Assembly: GCA_018894105.1 (NCBI GenBank) | Contig: CM032127.1 | Coordinates: forward strand, 6,727,001-6,791,000 | DNA: 64,000 nt | Source of the DNA: Jacaranda mimosifolia | Taxonomy: Eukaryota > Streptophyta > Magnoliopsida > Lamiales > Bignoniaceae | Direction: 5' to 3' | Shown: piece by piece, positions 26,490-39,000 of the stretch | How the letters are laid out: each line of letters starts with the position of its first letter | Position numbering within the stretch: position 1 is the stretch's first letter | The notes under the pieces: generated by a model | Database searches by the model: none | The model's input: the letters and a program-made list of their open reading frames with translations, nothing else | Told to the model about the DNA's origin: nothing | Position numbers and translations under genes: made by a program

Positions 26490-28007
26490 CCATTTGAAAC
26501 TTTGGAACGGGATGCTACTCGGGTTTGTGATACTACTGTTGATAATTGGACATCTCACTTCATCGTTCCAACTTTACTTAATTCTCGCTCACTAGATTGC
26601 CTCTTTACTAATGATGGTCAACCTCCTCCTTCTTCTTCAAGTCCATCTTCGGTCACTCATGAACACTATTCCTCTGGCCCAACGACTCCTATGGTTTCCA
26701 TCCACAATAAACTATCACCAAAAGAGCTCTTGAGACCATCAGTGCATGATTCCAATATGAGTTCCTTCCCATATTCATCCACCACTTCTTTGTCATCTCA
26801 CCTTGAGGAGAACTCCTTGAAAATGCCCATCCCATGCTCACTTAGGCAAAGAATAATATCTATAATCTAATACAAAAATTGTGATTAAACACCTCTTTTT
26901 TCGATTCATAGGCCCCCTCTCCGGCCTACACTAACCCCAAGTCATCCAAAGTCTCCACTAAATCCATCAACGACCACCCCTCAACTTCCTGCACCTTTAC
27001 TCAATCCCACCATGTTTCATTGCCTCATTTTACATCACTTCCCAATGTTAAATCTGAGTCAAAATCTTTGTCCCAAGCTCTAAATGATTCTGACTGGAAA
27101 TAGTTATGAATGAAGAAATTCAGGCATTACAAAAATAAGGAACACGGGAGCTCGTTCCTTCCACAGCAAAATAGAAATTAGTCAGCTCAAAATGGATTTT
27201 TCTGGTCAAGTTCAATTCAAATGGGTCCTTAAACAAATGTATAGCATGTCTTATAGCCCAAGGGTTTACCCAACGTCCAAGAATTCATTATAGCAAGACA
27301 TTCTCTTCGGTTGCTAAACACACTATTGTTCGAGTTATTTTAACTATAGCGGTGACTCGAGATTGGCCCCTACGTCAGTTAGATGTCAATAATGCCTTCT
27401 TACATGAAAATCTAAAAGAAGATGTTTATATGGCTCAACCTAGAGGCTTCATTGATTCCATAAAGCCTACACATGTTTGCCGACTCAAGAAGGCAATTTA
27501 TGGTCTTAAACAGGCACCACGAGCTTGGTATTTGGAACTTCGGAACTTTCTACTTTCCTTGAGTTTTCAAGTTTCTATTGCTAATCACTGTCTCTTTATC
27601 TACAGTAAATCAAGCATGACCATTTACTTGGTTGTTTATGTTGATGATTTAATTGTTACCGGTAGTCATTCCGATTTTGAAGCTTAGGTAACGATTCTCT
27701 ATTCTGGGTGTTGAGGTTGTTCAAACTTCTAATGGACTTTTTCTATCTCAAAAGCAGTATATTGAAGATATTATTGCCAAAACACATGTCTGGTGCCAAG
27801 GCAGTCACTACTCCTATGGCTACTGAATTTCATTATGCTTGAAGGACAGCCAATATTTTGATGATGTTCACCTCTATCATACTACTATTAGCACATTACA
27901 ATATTTGGCATTGACATGACCGGATATTGCCTTCGCTGTAAATAAGCTTTCACAATTTGCCCATCAACTGACTGTAAATGATTAATTGGCTATCAAACGA
28001 GTTGAAT
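26490..28007 (+). pseudogene. Distal pol (integrase C-terminus and RT) of the Ale-type element
   Basis: This continues the host element after the Tork-type insertion: ERDATRVCDTTVDNWTSHFI, a Ser/Pro-rich linker, then RT with QLDVNNAFLHENLKEDVYM, CRLKKAIYGLKQAPRAWYLE and VVYVDDLIVTGSHSDFEA. After about 27690 the frame is shifted repeatedly and it ends near NKLSQFAHQLT. A 19-bp tandem repeat (TATGTTAGTTCAAGCTGCT and its partial copy) marks the join to the LTR at 28028. Confidence 0.85.
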
Positions 28008-28027
28008 ATGTTAGTTCAAGCTGCTTA

Positions 28028-28453
28028 TGTTAGTTCAAGCTGGAAGGAAACAGTATGTTACTTTCTTTTATCCAACAATGGTACGTCAAGAAAGCTAATA
28101 GCGAAAGTTTAATATTTTCACAAAGTAAATTAAGGCTTATTTTTTCTAAATGCATCTCTTTAAGATTAAATAGTCAGTCTTGTTCTTGCAAGAAGTTCCA
28201 ATGGTAACTTTCGACATATAAACTATAACAGTAACTTACCATGTTGGGATATCATTCTTCTATGGAAAGAGAATTTCCAGCCTTCATTAGTGGCTTCAAA
28301 TTATACTTACTATGTGAGAGAATCTAGCAATATCCTGTCAGAGTAATATGGTGGATTTAACTTGAAAATAAATCATGTTTTTCTTTAAATAAAAAAACAA
28401 GTATTTTAGATTAGTTGTCATTCATCAAAACATAGAATTGAAGATACCTAACA
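28028..28453 (-). repeat. LTR of the SIRE-like element (5' LTR on the minus strand)
   Basis: Partner of 12526-12945. On the minus strand it starts TGTTAGGTATCTTCAATTCT. The expected primer-binding site next to it is absent, replaced by the truncated Ale-type element. Confidence 0.73.
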
Positions 28454-30160
28454 CATTATATATCAAAATTATATTTTCTAAATATAATCGCACATCCTTA
28501 TTTATGTTATACTAAAAAATTCTTTTCAAATCATAATTAATTTTTTCTTTTAATATTTGAGTTCTTAATAAAAATTACATTTTTTATATTTAATAAATTA
28601 AAATTTGAATGTAATAAATAATATGTACTCAAAGGGATAATATAGAAGCCAAAAGAGGGCGCAAAAGATTACTTAACGCAGGATTGAGGATATATTATAA
28701 AAATGATAATTTAATTATAACCATTCAAATGATCAAGTCACATTGTATCAATATCTATAAAAAAAAATATAAAAATTCATATTCAACACAACATCGTTAT
28801 AACATTTATTGATGCAGACATGTAAATAAGGAAAAGATGCTCGCTTAAGAAATTTAAATCACAAAAGTTTCATCCACAGAATTTCGAAGGATAGAAATCC
28901 GCCGCCGCCGCCAACACTTGAGCTGTTGCTTGCTCCTGCTCCTCATTCTTAATCACTATATATTCAAATAAATTTCTTCAACAAAGTTCGATTAGAATCA
29001 TCAATTAAAGTTTCATTCATATATACAACAAATCCCTACTTATTCACATATACTAATATCAAATAAATTTCTTCCTGGTTATCATAACATAGTGAATCGC
29101 CTTAAAGTGTCCGAATACCAATGAATGTGATGTTTAATTAATATTAAAGAAAAATGTTATTACTATTGAGTAAACTGTATATTCCAAAACACCCATAAAT
29201 TGAACATGTTAAAAGATAAATCTTTAAATAATAAAAAAAAATAACAATCTTCATGATTTCGATGCAAATCAATGGCAAATAGTCAATTTTTTTGGTTTAT
29301 CCTTTTACCTTCTCAATATTTTCTCTAACATGCACATGAGTTACATTAATAGTCAAAGTCTATCAATTTCATATAATGAACAAAATACAAATTTATATAA
29401 TTAAAATTTCAACAATAAAATCAATGGAAGAATTTAATTAAACGACAATATCTTTTCCTTTATTTATACGAAAAACTTCTTAGGAAGCTACTTGGTGATT
29501 CTTTTTTTCAAGATGTGAAATTTAGAAAATTGAAGGAGAATTATTTGAGACTTGAATTTATTCTTGTTCTTTACACTGTGTTACATAAAGTAGAAGAATT
29601 TTGATATACCTAAACAGCTTTGATATTATCTCGTGAGTGTATATATATATATATATATATGTATATAATATCAAATAGAAAATGTCAAATCTTTTGTTTA
29701 ACTTATTGATAAAATAAACATTACAATATCAATTAAAGCAATTATTTATATTTAAAATTAAATTTTATATATTCAAAAATAAAAATAAAAAAATTATTCA
29801 AAGCCGATTTCCAACTATAAGGGGATCATTACCGAATAAATATTTTCATAAAACAAACTAATTAATAATTATTATTTATGGCAAACAATAAATACACAAT
29901 TTATATATATGTGTGTGTGTGTGCTTGTATTATAAAACAAAAACATTGGGATTATCCAAATAATAATTATGCTGCACACATTTTGGATAGTCTCGTTAAA
30001 CTCTATTATGCCATGCATGAAATTGAAAATTTTACTTCTTAGATGTATGACAATTCAACTTCTCTAAAAGTACCCAAAATGTGTTTAGATAAGATAGTTA
30101 AGAACTTAATTTAAATAGTATTATATATACATACATGTATAAATATATTATTCGTTTATA
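28454..30160. other. AT-rich intergenic sequence, no gene seen
   Basis: It contains a (TA)n run (29639-29660), a TATG/TG run (about 29905-29930) and a short GCC repeat (28903-28914). No supported gene. The duplicated GLR block begins just after it. Confidence 0.5.
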
Positions 30161-31637
30161 TATAGAATGATAGATGACATTTAATTGGGATGAAAGATAT
30201 TATATTTGATTCACTCTTTGCTGGACCATACATGGAGAGTAAAGGTCTGAAGCCTGAAGGTGGTTCTTCAAACCTACTGGTTCAACTCAATTCATATGGT
30301 CATTGATTGGGTTGGGTCTTGAAGTTTTAAAAATGAGCCACTAAATTGAGTTTAGGTAAGTTTATGAAGTTTTGAGCTCAAAATTGAAATGAGTTTAAAT
30401 TGGCCCAAAGTGAATTATATAAAAATGATTAATAAAATAAGCATATATAAGGCACAAAAAAATATTAATTTTGTTATTATATTTTAAATTATTTTTTTAA
30501 TAATAAAAGTAAATTTAAAAAAGGATTTTTAGTACTGAGCCTATTTTGAATTCAAACTCAACTCACTTTCAATCAACCTACCTAAATTATGTTGAACCCA
30601 ATTTATTTTAAATACAACTCATTTTAAAAACACAAGTCCAATAAATTAGACTCAATGGGTCTTGGATTAGATAGAGTAGAATAGAGTTAGGATTTTATTC
30701 TTTTGGATATTTTTAGATGGGGTGGACATAACATCATGCGTTGGTTTTAGATTTAGTCAACAACGGATAATTCTTGACTAAACTACTACTGACTTATTAA
30801 ATTTAAAAATCTAATGAGTTAGCTTTTTCAATAAAATTGTTTTCTTTACATTTATTTAAATTGGTTTGTATTGATGATTCATTTTTTATAAAATTTTATT
30901 TTTTATAAAATTAAATTGTCTATGATAAATATTTTTTTTTCATTTTAAAATACACATATAAGTTATCGTAGAGAGAATGATTTTAATTGTTTAAAAATAT
31001 ATGACTAGAAAAAAGATTCAAATACTTTAGAATTCATAAATTAATTTTTATGAAAACTTTTTTACTACAAGTGAACACAATTAAAAAAATTAAAATTTAA
31101 AATAAAATAGTACTGATAAAACTCCATTTATGTATGAAGTTCAAGGATAACTTTAGCGAAAAATAGCATAAAAGTTAATAGTTGGGCTTTTTAAAATAGA
31201 AAAACCGTGAAATGAATTTTTGACATTGAAATTCTTTTTATGATTTTTGTAAATATAAATTTTTATTTTAAGGAATTTTTAGTAATTTTCCCTTTGTTTA
31301 AAAAAAAACAGAAAAGAAAATAGTCACTTGTACTTTTAATTTTCTTATATAGTCATATTTTATCCCCATTAAACGAGCTCTAAATAATAAAAATCTTCCG
31401 ACGTTTTCTAGTTTTGAAATAAAATAATTTTTTTATAAAATAAAATTATCGTAAAAGACGACAATTTTGATAATTGTATTAAAGATGATCATCTAGATCC
31501 CTGAAGAATGGATCAGTCGAGGAAGATCCAATACTTTGATGGAGACATTGCCATGCTGCTTCTGCATTGCATATAGTCAAAGTAATCCGCGTAAAGCAGG
31601 GTGCAAGGCACTGCATTGCACCATTAATTTTGCATTA

Positions 31638-32004
31638 GGGCCCGTTTGGTTTCATTTTGAATTCTCATTTTCATATTTTTCTACTATTTAAAAATTAAAA
31701 CACATTATTTTATACACATTTTCATCCAACATTATATTTATTTTTATTCTCAAAATATATTTCTCAGTAACCAATATATCTTATCTCACTAATTTATATA
31801 TCTTCTCTCTTTATTTTATTATTACTATCTTTCACCACACATAACCCACAAAATCATTCACCACATATAACCTACTAAATCATATATAATCATTACTTTT
31901 TCAATAGTCTATTCAAATACAAATTCACTTTCATTAATTAATTTTTTAAACTTTGAAAATGATGAAGAAGAAAAATGAGAATGAAACAAAACCAAATGGG
32001 CCCT
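31638..32004. mobile_element. Tourist/PIF-Harbinger-like MITE
   Basis: Left end GGGCCCGTTTGGTTTCATTT; right end reversed AGGGCCCATTTGGTTTTGTT. The flanking trinucleotide TTA (31635-31637, 32005-32007) matches the PIF/Harbinger target. The corresponding A1 upstream site (near 5797) lacks it. Confidence 0.75.
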
Positions 32005-32677
32005 TTAGTGTGAAAACGCAAAGCAAAATTCTAGTAAGGGAAATTTTAGAAATATCAATTTCTTTTTCTTAAGAATAAAGGAAATAATTATTCTAAACAA
32101 TGAAAGAATAAAGGAAAAAAATATCTACTTCCAATAATGAAAGTGTATTTACAACACTTTTGGTCTATTCAAATACAAACTCACTTTCATTAATTAATTT
32201 TTTAAACTTTGAAAATGATGAAGAAGAAAAATGAGAATGAAACAAAACCAAATGGGCCCTTTAGTGTGAAAACGCAAAGCAAAATTCTAGTAAGGGAAAT
32301 TTTAGAAAATATCAATTTCTTTTTCTTAAGAATAAAGGAAATAATTATTCTAAACAATGAAAGAATAAAGGAAAAAAATATCTACTTCCAATAATGAAAG
32401 TGTATTTACAACACTTTTGGTCTATTCAAATACAAACTCACTTTCATTAATTAATTTTTTAAACTTTGAAAATGATGAAGAAGAAAAATGAGAATGAAAC
32501 AAAACCAAATGGGCCCTTTAGTGTGAAAACGCAAAGCAAAATTCTAGCAAGGGAAATTTTAGAAAATATCAATTTCTTTTTCTTGAGAATAAAGGAAATA
32601 ATTATTCTAAACAATGAAAGAATAAAGGAAAAAAATATCTACTTCCAATAATGAAAGTGTATTTACAACACTTTTGG
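31908..32677 (+). repeat. Three tandem 256-257-bp units containing the MITE 3' end
   Basis: Units start at 31908, 32164 and 32421 with TCTATTCAAATAC and end ACACTTTTGG; they differ by only a few bases. Each carries the last ~97 bp of the MITE plus ~160 bp of the GLR upstream sequence. The latter exists once upstream of A1 (about 5820-5925). The identical 61-codon frames inside units 2 and 3 are by-products of the repeat, not genes. Confidence 0.92.
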
Positions 32678-33083
32678 TCCTCTATTTCAAATGATATTTC
32701 GTAAATAGTCCACTTCAAAAATGCATGTCAAGCATATTAAATCTATAATTAAGTATTTTTATACTATAAAATAGAAGATGAAATGCAAAATAGTAAAATA
32801 TCTGACCTGCATTCATCTAAAATTACAATATAACAAGCCCCTTTTTTCTTCTCCTCCAAGTTGCATACAAAACAAACATTGACTTACAAAAGGAAACCCC
32901 AAATATGGTCTAAACAAATATGGTATATTCTACAAAAATATCACTGCCCATTTTGGGTCCTACACCAATATACTTTCAGTTGTGGATGTGATAGTTCAAA
33001 GTAACATGAACTTCCCTGTATAAATGAAGTATGATCAATGATCACTCTCCCAAAATCTCAAAGATACAAATTTAGCAAATAAT

Positions 33084-36000
33084 ATGGAGATGAAAACTTC
33101 CAGCTGCCATTCCATTTTGTGTCTCTCCTTTTGCTTATTCTCCTTCAAGATTTTCACCCCAAAACTGGCGGCTGCGCAGATTATCATAAGAGTTGGGGTG
33201 GTGCTGGACATGGATGAACAGGGAGAGATGTTCTTTAACTGCGTGTCAATGGCCCTCTCAGACTTCTATTCCACACATGATCACTGTACGACTCAGCTGG
33301 TTCTCATCCCCCGCGACTCCAAAGGAGACGTTGTGGGAGCAGCTGCAGCAGGTACTCATGAGCCTTTCAACACAAACACCCCAAGAGAAATTAAAAAAAT
33401 AAAAAATATGAAAAATATCTTGAGTAATTTATATGTTTTAAGTATGCATATTCAGCTCATACAGTAAGATGATTTGTCTGTCAGATGCCTCGTAGGATGA
33501 ATATTCTAGGCCTCCAAGCTTCAGTTTTTGCAAGCATTTGTACATATTTGTTTTTTGTTCAAATAGAAAAGTGCACACATGCGTTGCAAATGACTTGTTA
33601 ATTTTTTCTTAAAAGTTGGTTGTTCTATAAATTATTTTCTACTTATATTTGATTCAAGTGCTTATCAGATAGAGAAATAAAAAATAAAGTGTCATTTGAA
33701 GTTGTAAAAATATGTCGAGGCTCTGACATAGTTTAAGAATAATTTAAGGTAAGATATTTCTTCTTCTATAAGATTTGCATCCTATATGTGACCTACTACA
33801 TTTTTTGCTTCCTTCTATTTCAATGTTTACATTGTTTGTCTTAAACATAGTATTTTACCAATATTTACATTGTTTGAACGCCAATAAAAGATGTAGAAAG
33901 ATAATTCTTTTTCTAATTTCACTACTCATTGTCTCTCCTTTTAGGATGATATCTATAATTCTTTATTGTAATTCAGATATTGAAGTTGATAGGTATGGCA
34001 ATGGTAATTAATCTTGTAGTTTCTAGTTATATGTATTAAGTTGAAGAACCAACACTAGAATTTTTCCCCTCAGGAATTGCTATAGGATCAATAGCAAATG
34101 CTTAATTTCTGTATAAATAAATTATAATTTATAAATAAAAAAGTGATATGAAAAATGTTTAGAATTTTGATAATAAGGAATAGACAAATATATATTCACA
34201 TTAGTTAAAAAATCCAAATTTTTAATTGTCCAAGTGCGCTTCACAGATTATTTTTTTTATCTTAGTTAAACTTTGTATGTTAATAACAAAATGAAAATAG
34301 GTATCTCTTCCCAATATAAAAGTAATAAACAATGGAATAAATTATAAAATAAGACATAAACCTATTTATTATTCTTCGACAATGGTTGCACTACCGATAA
34401 GAGTCATCTTATAAATAGATTCATTCTTTTGATTTGCATTATGGATGTTTAAGTACATTTTTTCTGAATGTTTGGTGTTATCGTATATCACCTCTTGGGA
34501 AAAAAATGGATATTGTAGTAGGTTATAACATTTATAATAATGTGTTATTATATATTTATGATCTCAACCTGCACGGACAATAGTATCTTGTTCTACTGAT
34601 ATATTATGTTTATTTCCTTTCAGCCAGACTTGCCGCAACTTGATAAATATTTGGATAATTATAAATTAAATTAGTTTAATCATATTTTTTAAGATATGAA
34701 GCTGAATATCGTTCATCAAAAAGTAATCATTTAGTTTTTCGAAGGTTTTTGCATATAAAATTATCTCCATAAATTTTATAAGTTCTTATAATTACTTTTG
34801 ATAAATTCAATTCTTTAGTATTTTCTATTATCAAGCTCATTTTTGTTCTAACAAAATACAACTGAAGGTTACCATGCCTATTTTCATTTCGAAATTAACC
34901 CTGAAAGACCATGTCTTGTGTACGAAAAATATAACTCCGCTCTTCTAGATGCAAGTTTTTTATCTTTCACACTAAATAAAGTAAAAGAGAATATGCAGTT
35001 CAAGACTCACATATTTTTTAGAAAATTCATAATCTCTTCTAATAGAGAATAAAGAACTATGTAATCCATTTAAATGAATCCATTTAGCATTTAAACTAAA
35101 GAAAATCTTTTTTTTTTTTTCATTGCCACAATGAAGTATGCGACTCTTTTAAATCTTCCAGCATCATGATAGATGTAAATATATACCTTATTCGATTCAT
35201 GGTCTTCAAACATATAGGATCATAAATTCTCAAATCAAATTAAAAATAAAATTTAAATTTAAAAATTTGAGCATATCACAATATTTACCCTCATATATGA
35301 TATTAATTGAAAAATCTTAGAGTACATATTTATTGAAAAATTAATAATATTTATTTTGATAAGAAATCATTTGTGCTCTTAGAAGCTATAAATAGGTGAA
35401 TATTGACAATTGAATTTTTTATGGATTAACTCTTTTTCATTCAAAGCTACATTGAAAGAAATGTCCTAACTTGTTAATTTTTATGTTTTTTTTTTTGCAT
35501 TCGATAATTTAATTGACTTTCTCATTTTCTTAGACTTTTTAATTTTTTCTATATATACATGTCTCTATATTGTCCTAAGTGGAGCATGCATGTTTCCTCT
35601 TCATCTTATTTTGTCTTCATTGTCAAAATAAATATACTATAATAATATTATTAGAAAATTATCTCCTTGTCTGTAAAAATATAGGTAAACCTTCTAAATG
35701 GTCATATACAATGATGTTTTAAATATATATCATAATATCTAATACTAAATTAACTAAACATGAATTTGATTCAAGACGATTGAAGTTTATTGATTTATTT
35801 CTATTTTGAGAACCCAATACTAAAAAATGGCACAATGAAAAGATGTAAATTGAATAATGACTAAGTTCAACATTTACAAAATATGATTTATAGGTATATT
35901 TTACAATATAATGACTAATAGTGACTGACTATTGAATTCTTTCATTTATGGATTATACTTGAAGAGGTTTTTATTTTTTAATTTATTTTCTGTCATTCTC

Positions 36001-39000
36001 AATGAATTAAATTTGTGAAAGTTGTTATTCCATAATTTTAATTTATTTTCTAGTTTTATTTTTTGTCAATTAAAAAATTCTTTTTGATTTTTTAAACAAT
36101 AATTTCAGTTGTCATTTTATGAAATAAAACTAAAATATGATCCAAATGATTTAGAGCAATTTATGAATTGGTGGCCTCTAAATTTAGTAAATAAAGAACA
36201 AAAATTATATTACTTATTTAATCTTAGATTTTAAATGGACCACTTTTTTTTAATCTAAAATTTAAAAAAAAAAAAAAATCTCATGTGTTTGATTTACCTA
36301 TAATAATTCTTTTTACTGTCGTGTATCTTAATTAAGCCAAAAAATAGAGAAAGTTGAATTTTAAACATTTAAATATCATTGAGAAAAATAAAAGTATTAT
36401 ATTATTTTATAACTTTATTTCGTTAAAAAAAGTGTGAAAATTATTCCCTTAATAGTTTGCTAGCTAGTTTATAAATTCTGTAAGAATTGGATTATTAATT
36501 AAATTGGCTATTAATATAATATATACATGAATTGTTAAATGAAATTCATTGGTTGGAACAATTATTTGTATTTTATTAATAACTTAATACTTAACAATAT
36601 AAAAATAAGAATTTTTTATTATTAATTGGATACTGTGTATTTAATGAGATATATACTTCACAAAGGGTTTATATATTTTGTATAGAGTATGGGTGAAGAC
36701 GTATGGGCGAATATAATATTTTATCTAGTGAAATGTATTTATTAATATTCTATTTTATATATGGATAAAAAATATTTCACTATGTTAGATTAATGTTATT
36801 ATTAAAATTGAATAAATATTTATTAAGCTTAATATTTTGAATTACATAACTACCAATTCAATACATACTTTTTTGAAAAAATTCAATTCTTAATTAAATA
36901 TGACCAAGTTCAAATCAATTGTACATATCTATATATAATGAGTGAATTATATTTGACATGCTATTGATATATACTTTAACAATATTTATCATATAAATTA
37001 GTTAAGTCATGCAAAACTTGGTCTTAACAAGGTCTTCCTCATCCTCCATCATGTCGTAAATAGAAAATTCAATATGATCCTTCAAAAGGTTATTTAATAA
37101 AATTAAATTATATAAATATATATTTCTATTCTATTGTTGATTGTCCTTTAAAAATAACTATTAAAAGTTAGTAATGCCATATTATTACTTTAATTAAAAA
37201 ATAAATTTTCTAAAAAAATTATTTGAAAAATAAAATTTAACTAATTCTTTTTCACTGCTTCTAATAAAGCTATCAACTATATATTCTTTTTTCTTTTGAT
37301 TTTTTTTTCTTTTAATTTAAATAAGTAAGATTAAGAAATTTTCTTGAATTTGTGATACAACATGAAAGCACCTTTTGCTATTAGTTTTCAATAAAATAAA
37401 ATTTGCACATCATTATATGTAAAAATTAATTAGAATATATTTCTAAAATTTATACAAATACACAAATAATTGAAAAGATAAAAAAAAATTAAATAAACTT
37501 AGTCTAAGTCTTTTTCATTATCATATTAAATAGGGTAAATTACAGCTAACGACATAATTACGAAAAAAGTTCTCACTTTTTCAAAACAACAGAAATCCCC
37601 CTTGAGGTTTGTTACCATCCAATAATTTAATCCAACTGTTAGCTACCACTAGGATTTTTCAAAGTTTCCACTAAAAATGGTGTGTGAAATTCCATAATTT
37701 CCCTCTGATAATCTAGTTTAAATTTGGTTGGGGGGCGGGGTGCAGTCGGGAGGGAAAGTGGGTGCCAGTTTTATTTTTTAATTAATAAATAATTTAGTCA
37801 AAATATATAATTAATTATTTATTAATCTATTCTTGATTAATATTGTTTTTAATTTTTTATTTATTATATTTTAATTAACTAATAAATTTAATTGTGTTTT
37901 CATTAATTATATTAGTTATATTTATTATTTGAATAAATATTTTAGTTATTTTAAATATTTTTACTTTAGATATAATTATTATTTTAATAAAAAGTTTGTC
38001 TTCTTTAGTTAATATATCATTTAGTTAAAAATACATATATTTAAATATTTTTTACTTATTTATTCTTAATTAATATAATTTTTTATTATTTATTTATTTT
38101 TTTAATTAATTAATAAATTTAACAAAATTTTATTAATTATTTTAGATATATTTATTATTTCAATAAAGGATTCAATTATTTTATATTTCTTCATTTTGAA
38201 TTGATTTATATTTAAATAAATAATTTGATTTGATTTAACCAAGTTATTTTAGATATGCTTTTTAGTTTAACATTATTTAATATGTAACTCAACTAATAAA
38301 TATATTTATTAATAGTATTAGATAAATTTAATTATACAAATAAATTATTTTAGATATGTATACTATTTAACATAAGTCAGATTTTAAGATATCATAATAC
38401 ATAGAGGGGAATTTAGAAATTTAGTCAGCAAAATAATTTTTATCTTTATTTTTTAATTATTTTGTTATTAGGGGTATTTCAGACTTCTCTCAAATTCCAT
38501 TTATATGACAGCAAGGTTTGTCATTTGAGGGAAATCTTTTGTAAATTTCGAAAAAGTGAAGACCTTTTTTGTAGTTACGAGGACCTTTTTGTAATTAGGG
38601 GTATTTTGCTATTAGTGGTATTTTAGACTGTTCTCAATTTCCTTTTACATTACGACAAGGTTTGTCATTTTAGGGTATTTTTGTAATTTTCAAGAAAAGT
38701 GAGGACTTTTTGAAATTACGTTAAATCTCGTTGGTTGTAGCCGTAATTAACCCTATTAAATATAATATTACATATGAGTTTGATGCTTATTTTGATTTAT
38801 AATAAATATTTTTCTCTTTTCATTTTTCAAAAAGAATTCATTTTGTACGAATACACTTATGAAATATTTTTGTTTTTTCCCTCATCAATTGAACATATGA
38901 TTGTGAGACTTAATCTATTCTTTTTCATTGTCATATTGAATTTACAATTACATTTGAATTGATCACATATTTTTATATATAAAAAATATCTTTTATTTTA

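Larger units (their letters stand above)
18583..28007 (+). mobile_element. Ale-type (Retrofit-like) Ty1-copia element, 3'-truncated and split by another element
   Basis: A short putative 5' LTR (18583-18749, TGTGATTAAT...TTTCA, with TATAAAT at about 18687) is followed directly by TGGTTTCAGAGC (18750-18761), a primer-binding site for initiator tRNA-Met. The gene order is gag, protease, integrase, (Tork-type insertion 21212-26484), then integrase C-terminus, RT and the start of RNase H. The sequence breaks off near 28000 within RNase H, and no 3' LTR is present. Stops and frameshifts in every domain show it is dead. Confidence 0.8.
12526..28453 (-). mobile_element. Old minus-strand Ty1-copia element (SIRE-like), heavily interrupted
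   Basis: Two ~420-bp direct repeats (12526-12945 and 28028-28453), roughly 80% alike, serve as LTRs. Read on the minus strand they begin TGTCAG/TGTTAG. Just inside the left copy the minus strand reads CATCATCTAAAAGGGGGATA, a polypurine tract of the kind found in SIRE-type elements. A decayed gag on the minus strand (16975-18582) fits this orientation. Most of pol is gone. The interior was invaded by a gypsy-type LTR (13345-16769) and an Ale-type copia element (18583-28007). No convincing target duplication or primer-binding site remains, so the joint near 28008-28028 is probably a deletion scar. It sits just behind psi-B1. Confidence 0.68.
30165..33083 (+). promoter_or_regulatory. Upstream region and promoter of GLR A2
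   Basis: Homologous to about 3690-6416 upstream of A1 but rearranged. It lacks the LINE fragment, has one copy of the 160-bp tandem segment, and has gained a MITE and a 257-bp triplication. The TATA-like TATAAAT at 33019-33025 and the GTTGTGGATGTGATAGTTCA block match A1. With about 300 bp of proximal sequence conserved, basal promoter function may be kept. Confidence 0.6.

Noticed and set aside
12526..28453. A third GLR unit, suggested by the duplicated 420-bp segments
   Set aside because: The segments behave as LTRs: one borders a polypurine tract on the minus strand and a decayed copia gag lies between them. No GLR exon is found between them.
28870..28960. Minus-strand peptide-like stretch with a GCC repeat, reading like a short coding end
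   Set aside because: Only about 30 codons, no recognisable family, no start or splice context; a trinucleotide repeat explains the composition.
32209..32651. Two identical 61-codon open frames
   Set aside because: They lie in the 257-bp tandem repeat and its MITE-derived start; their identity reflects the repeat, not coding constraint.
33561..33600. Helitron 5' end (TGCACACATGCGTTGCAAA)
   Set aside because: The insert does not start with TC, and the right border (39942) has a small palindrome but no CTRR end, so the class cannot be supported.
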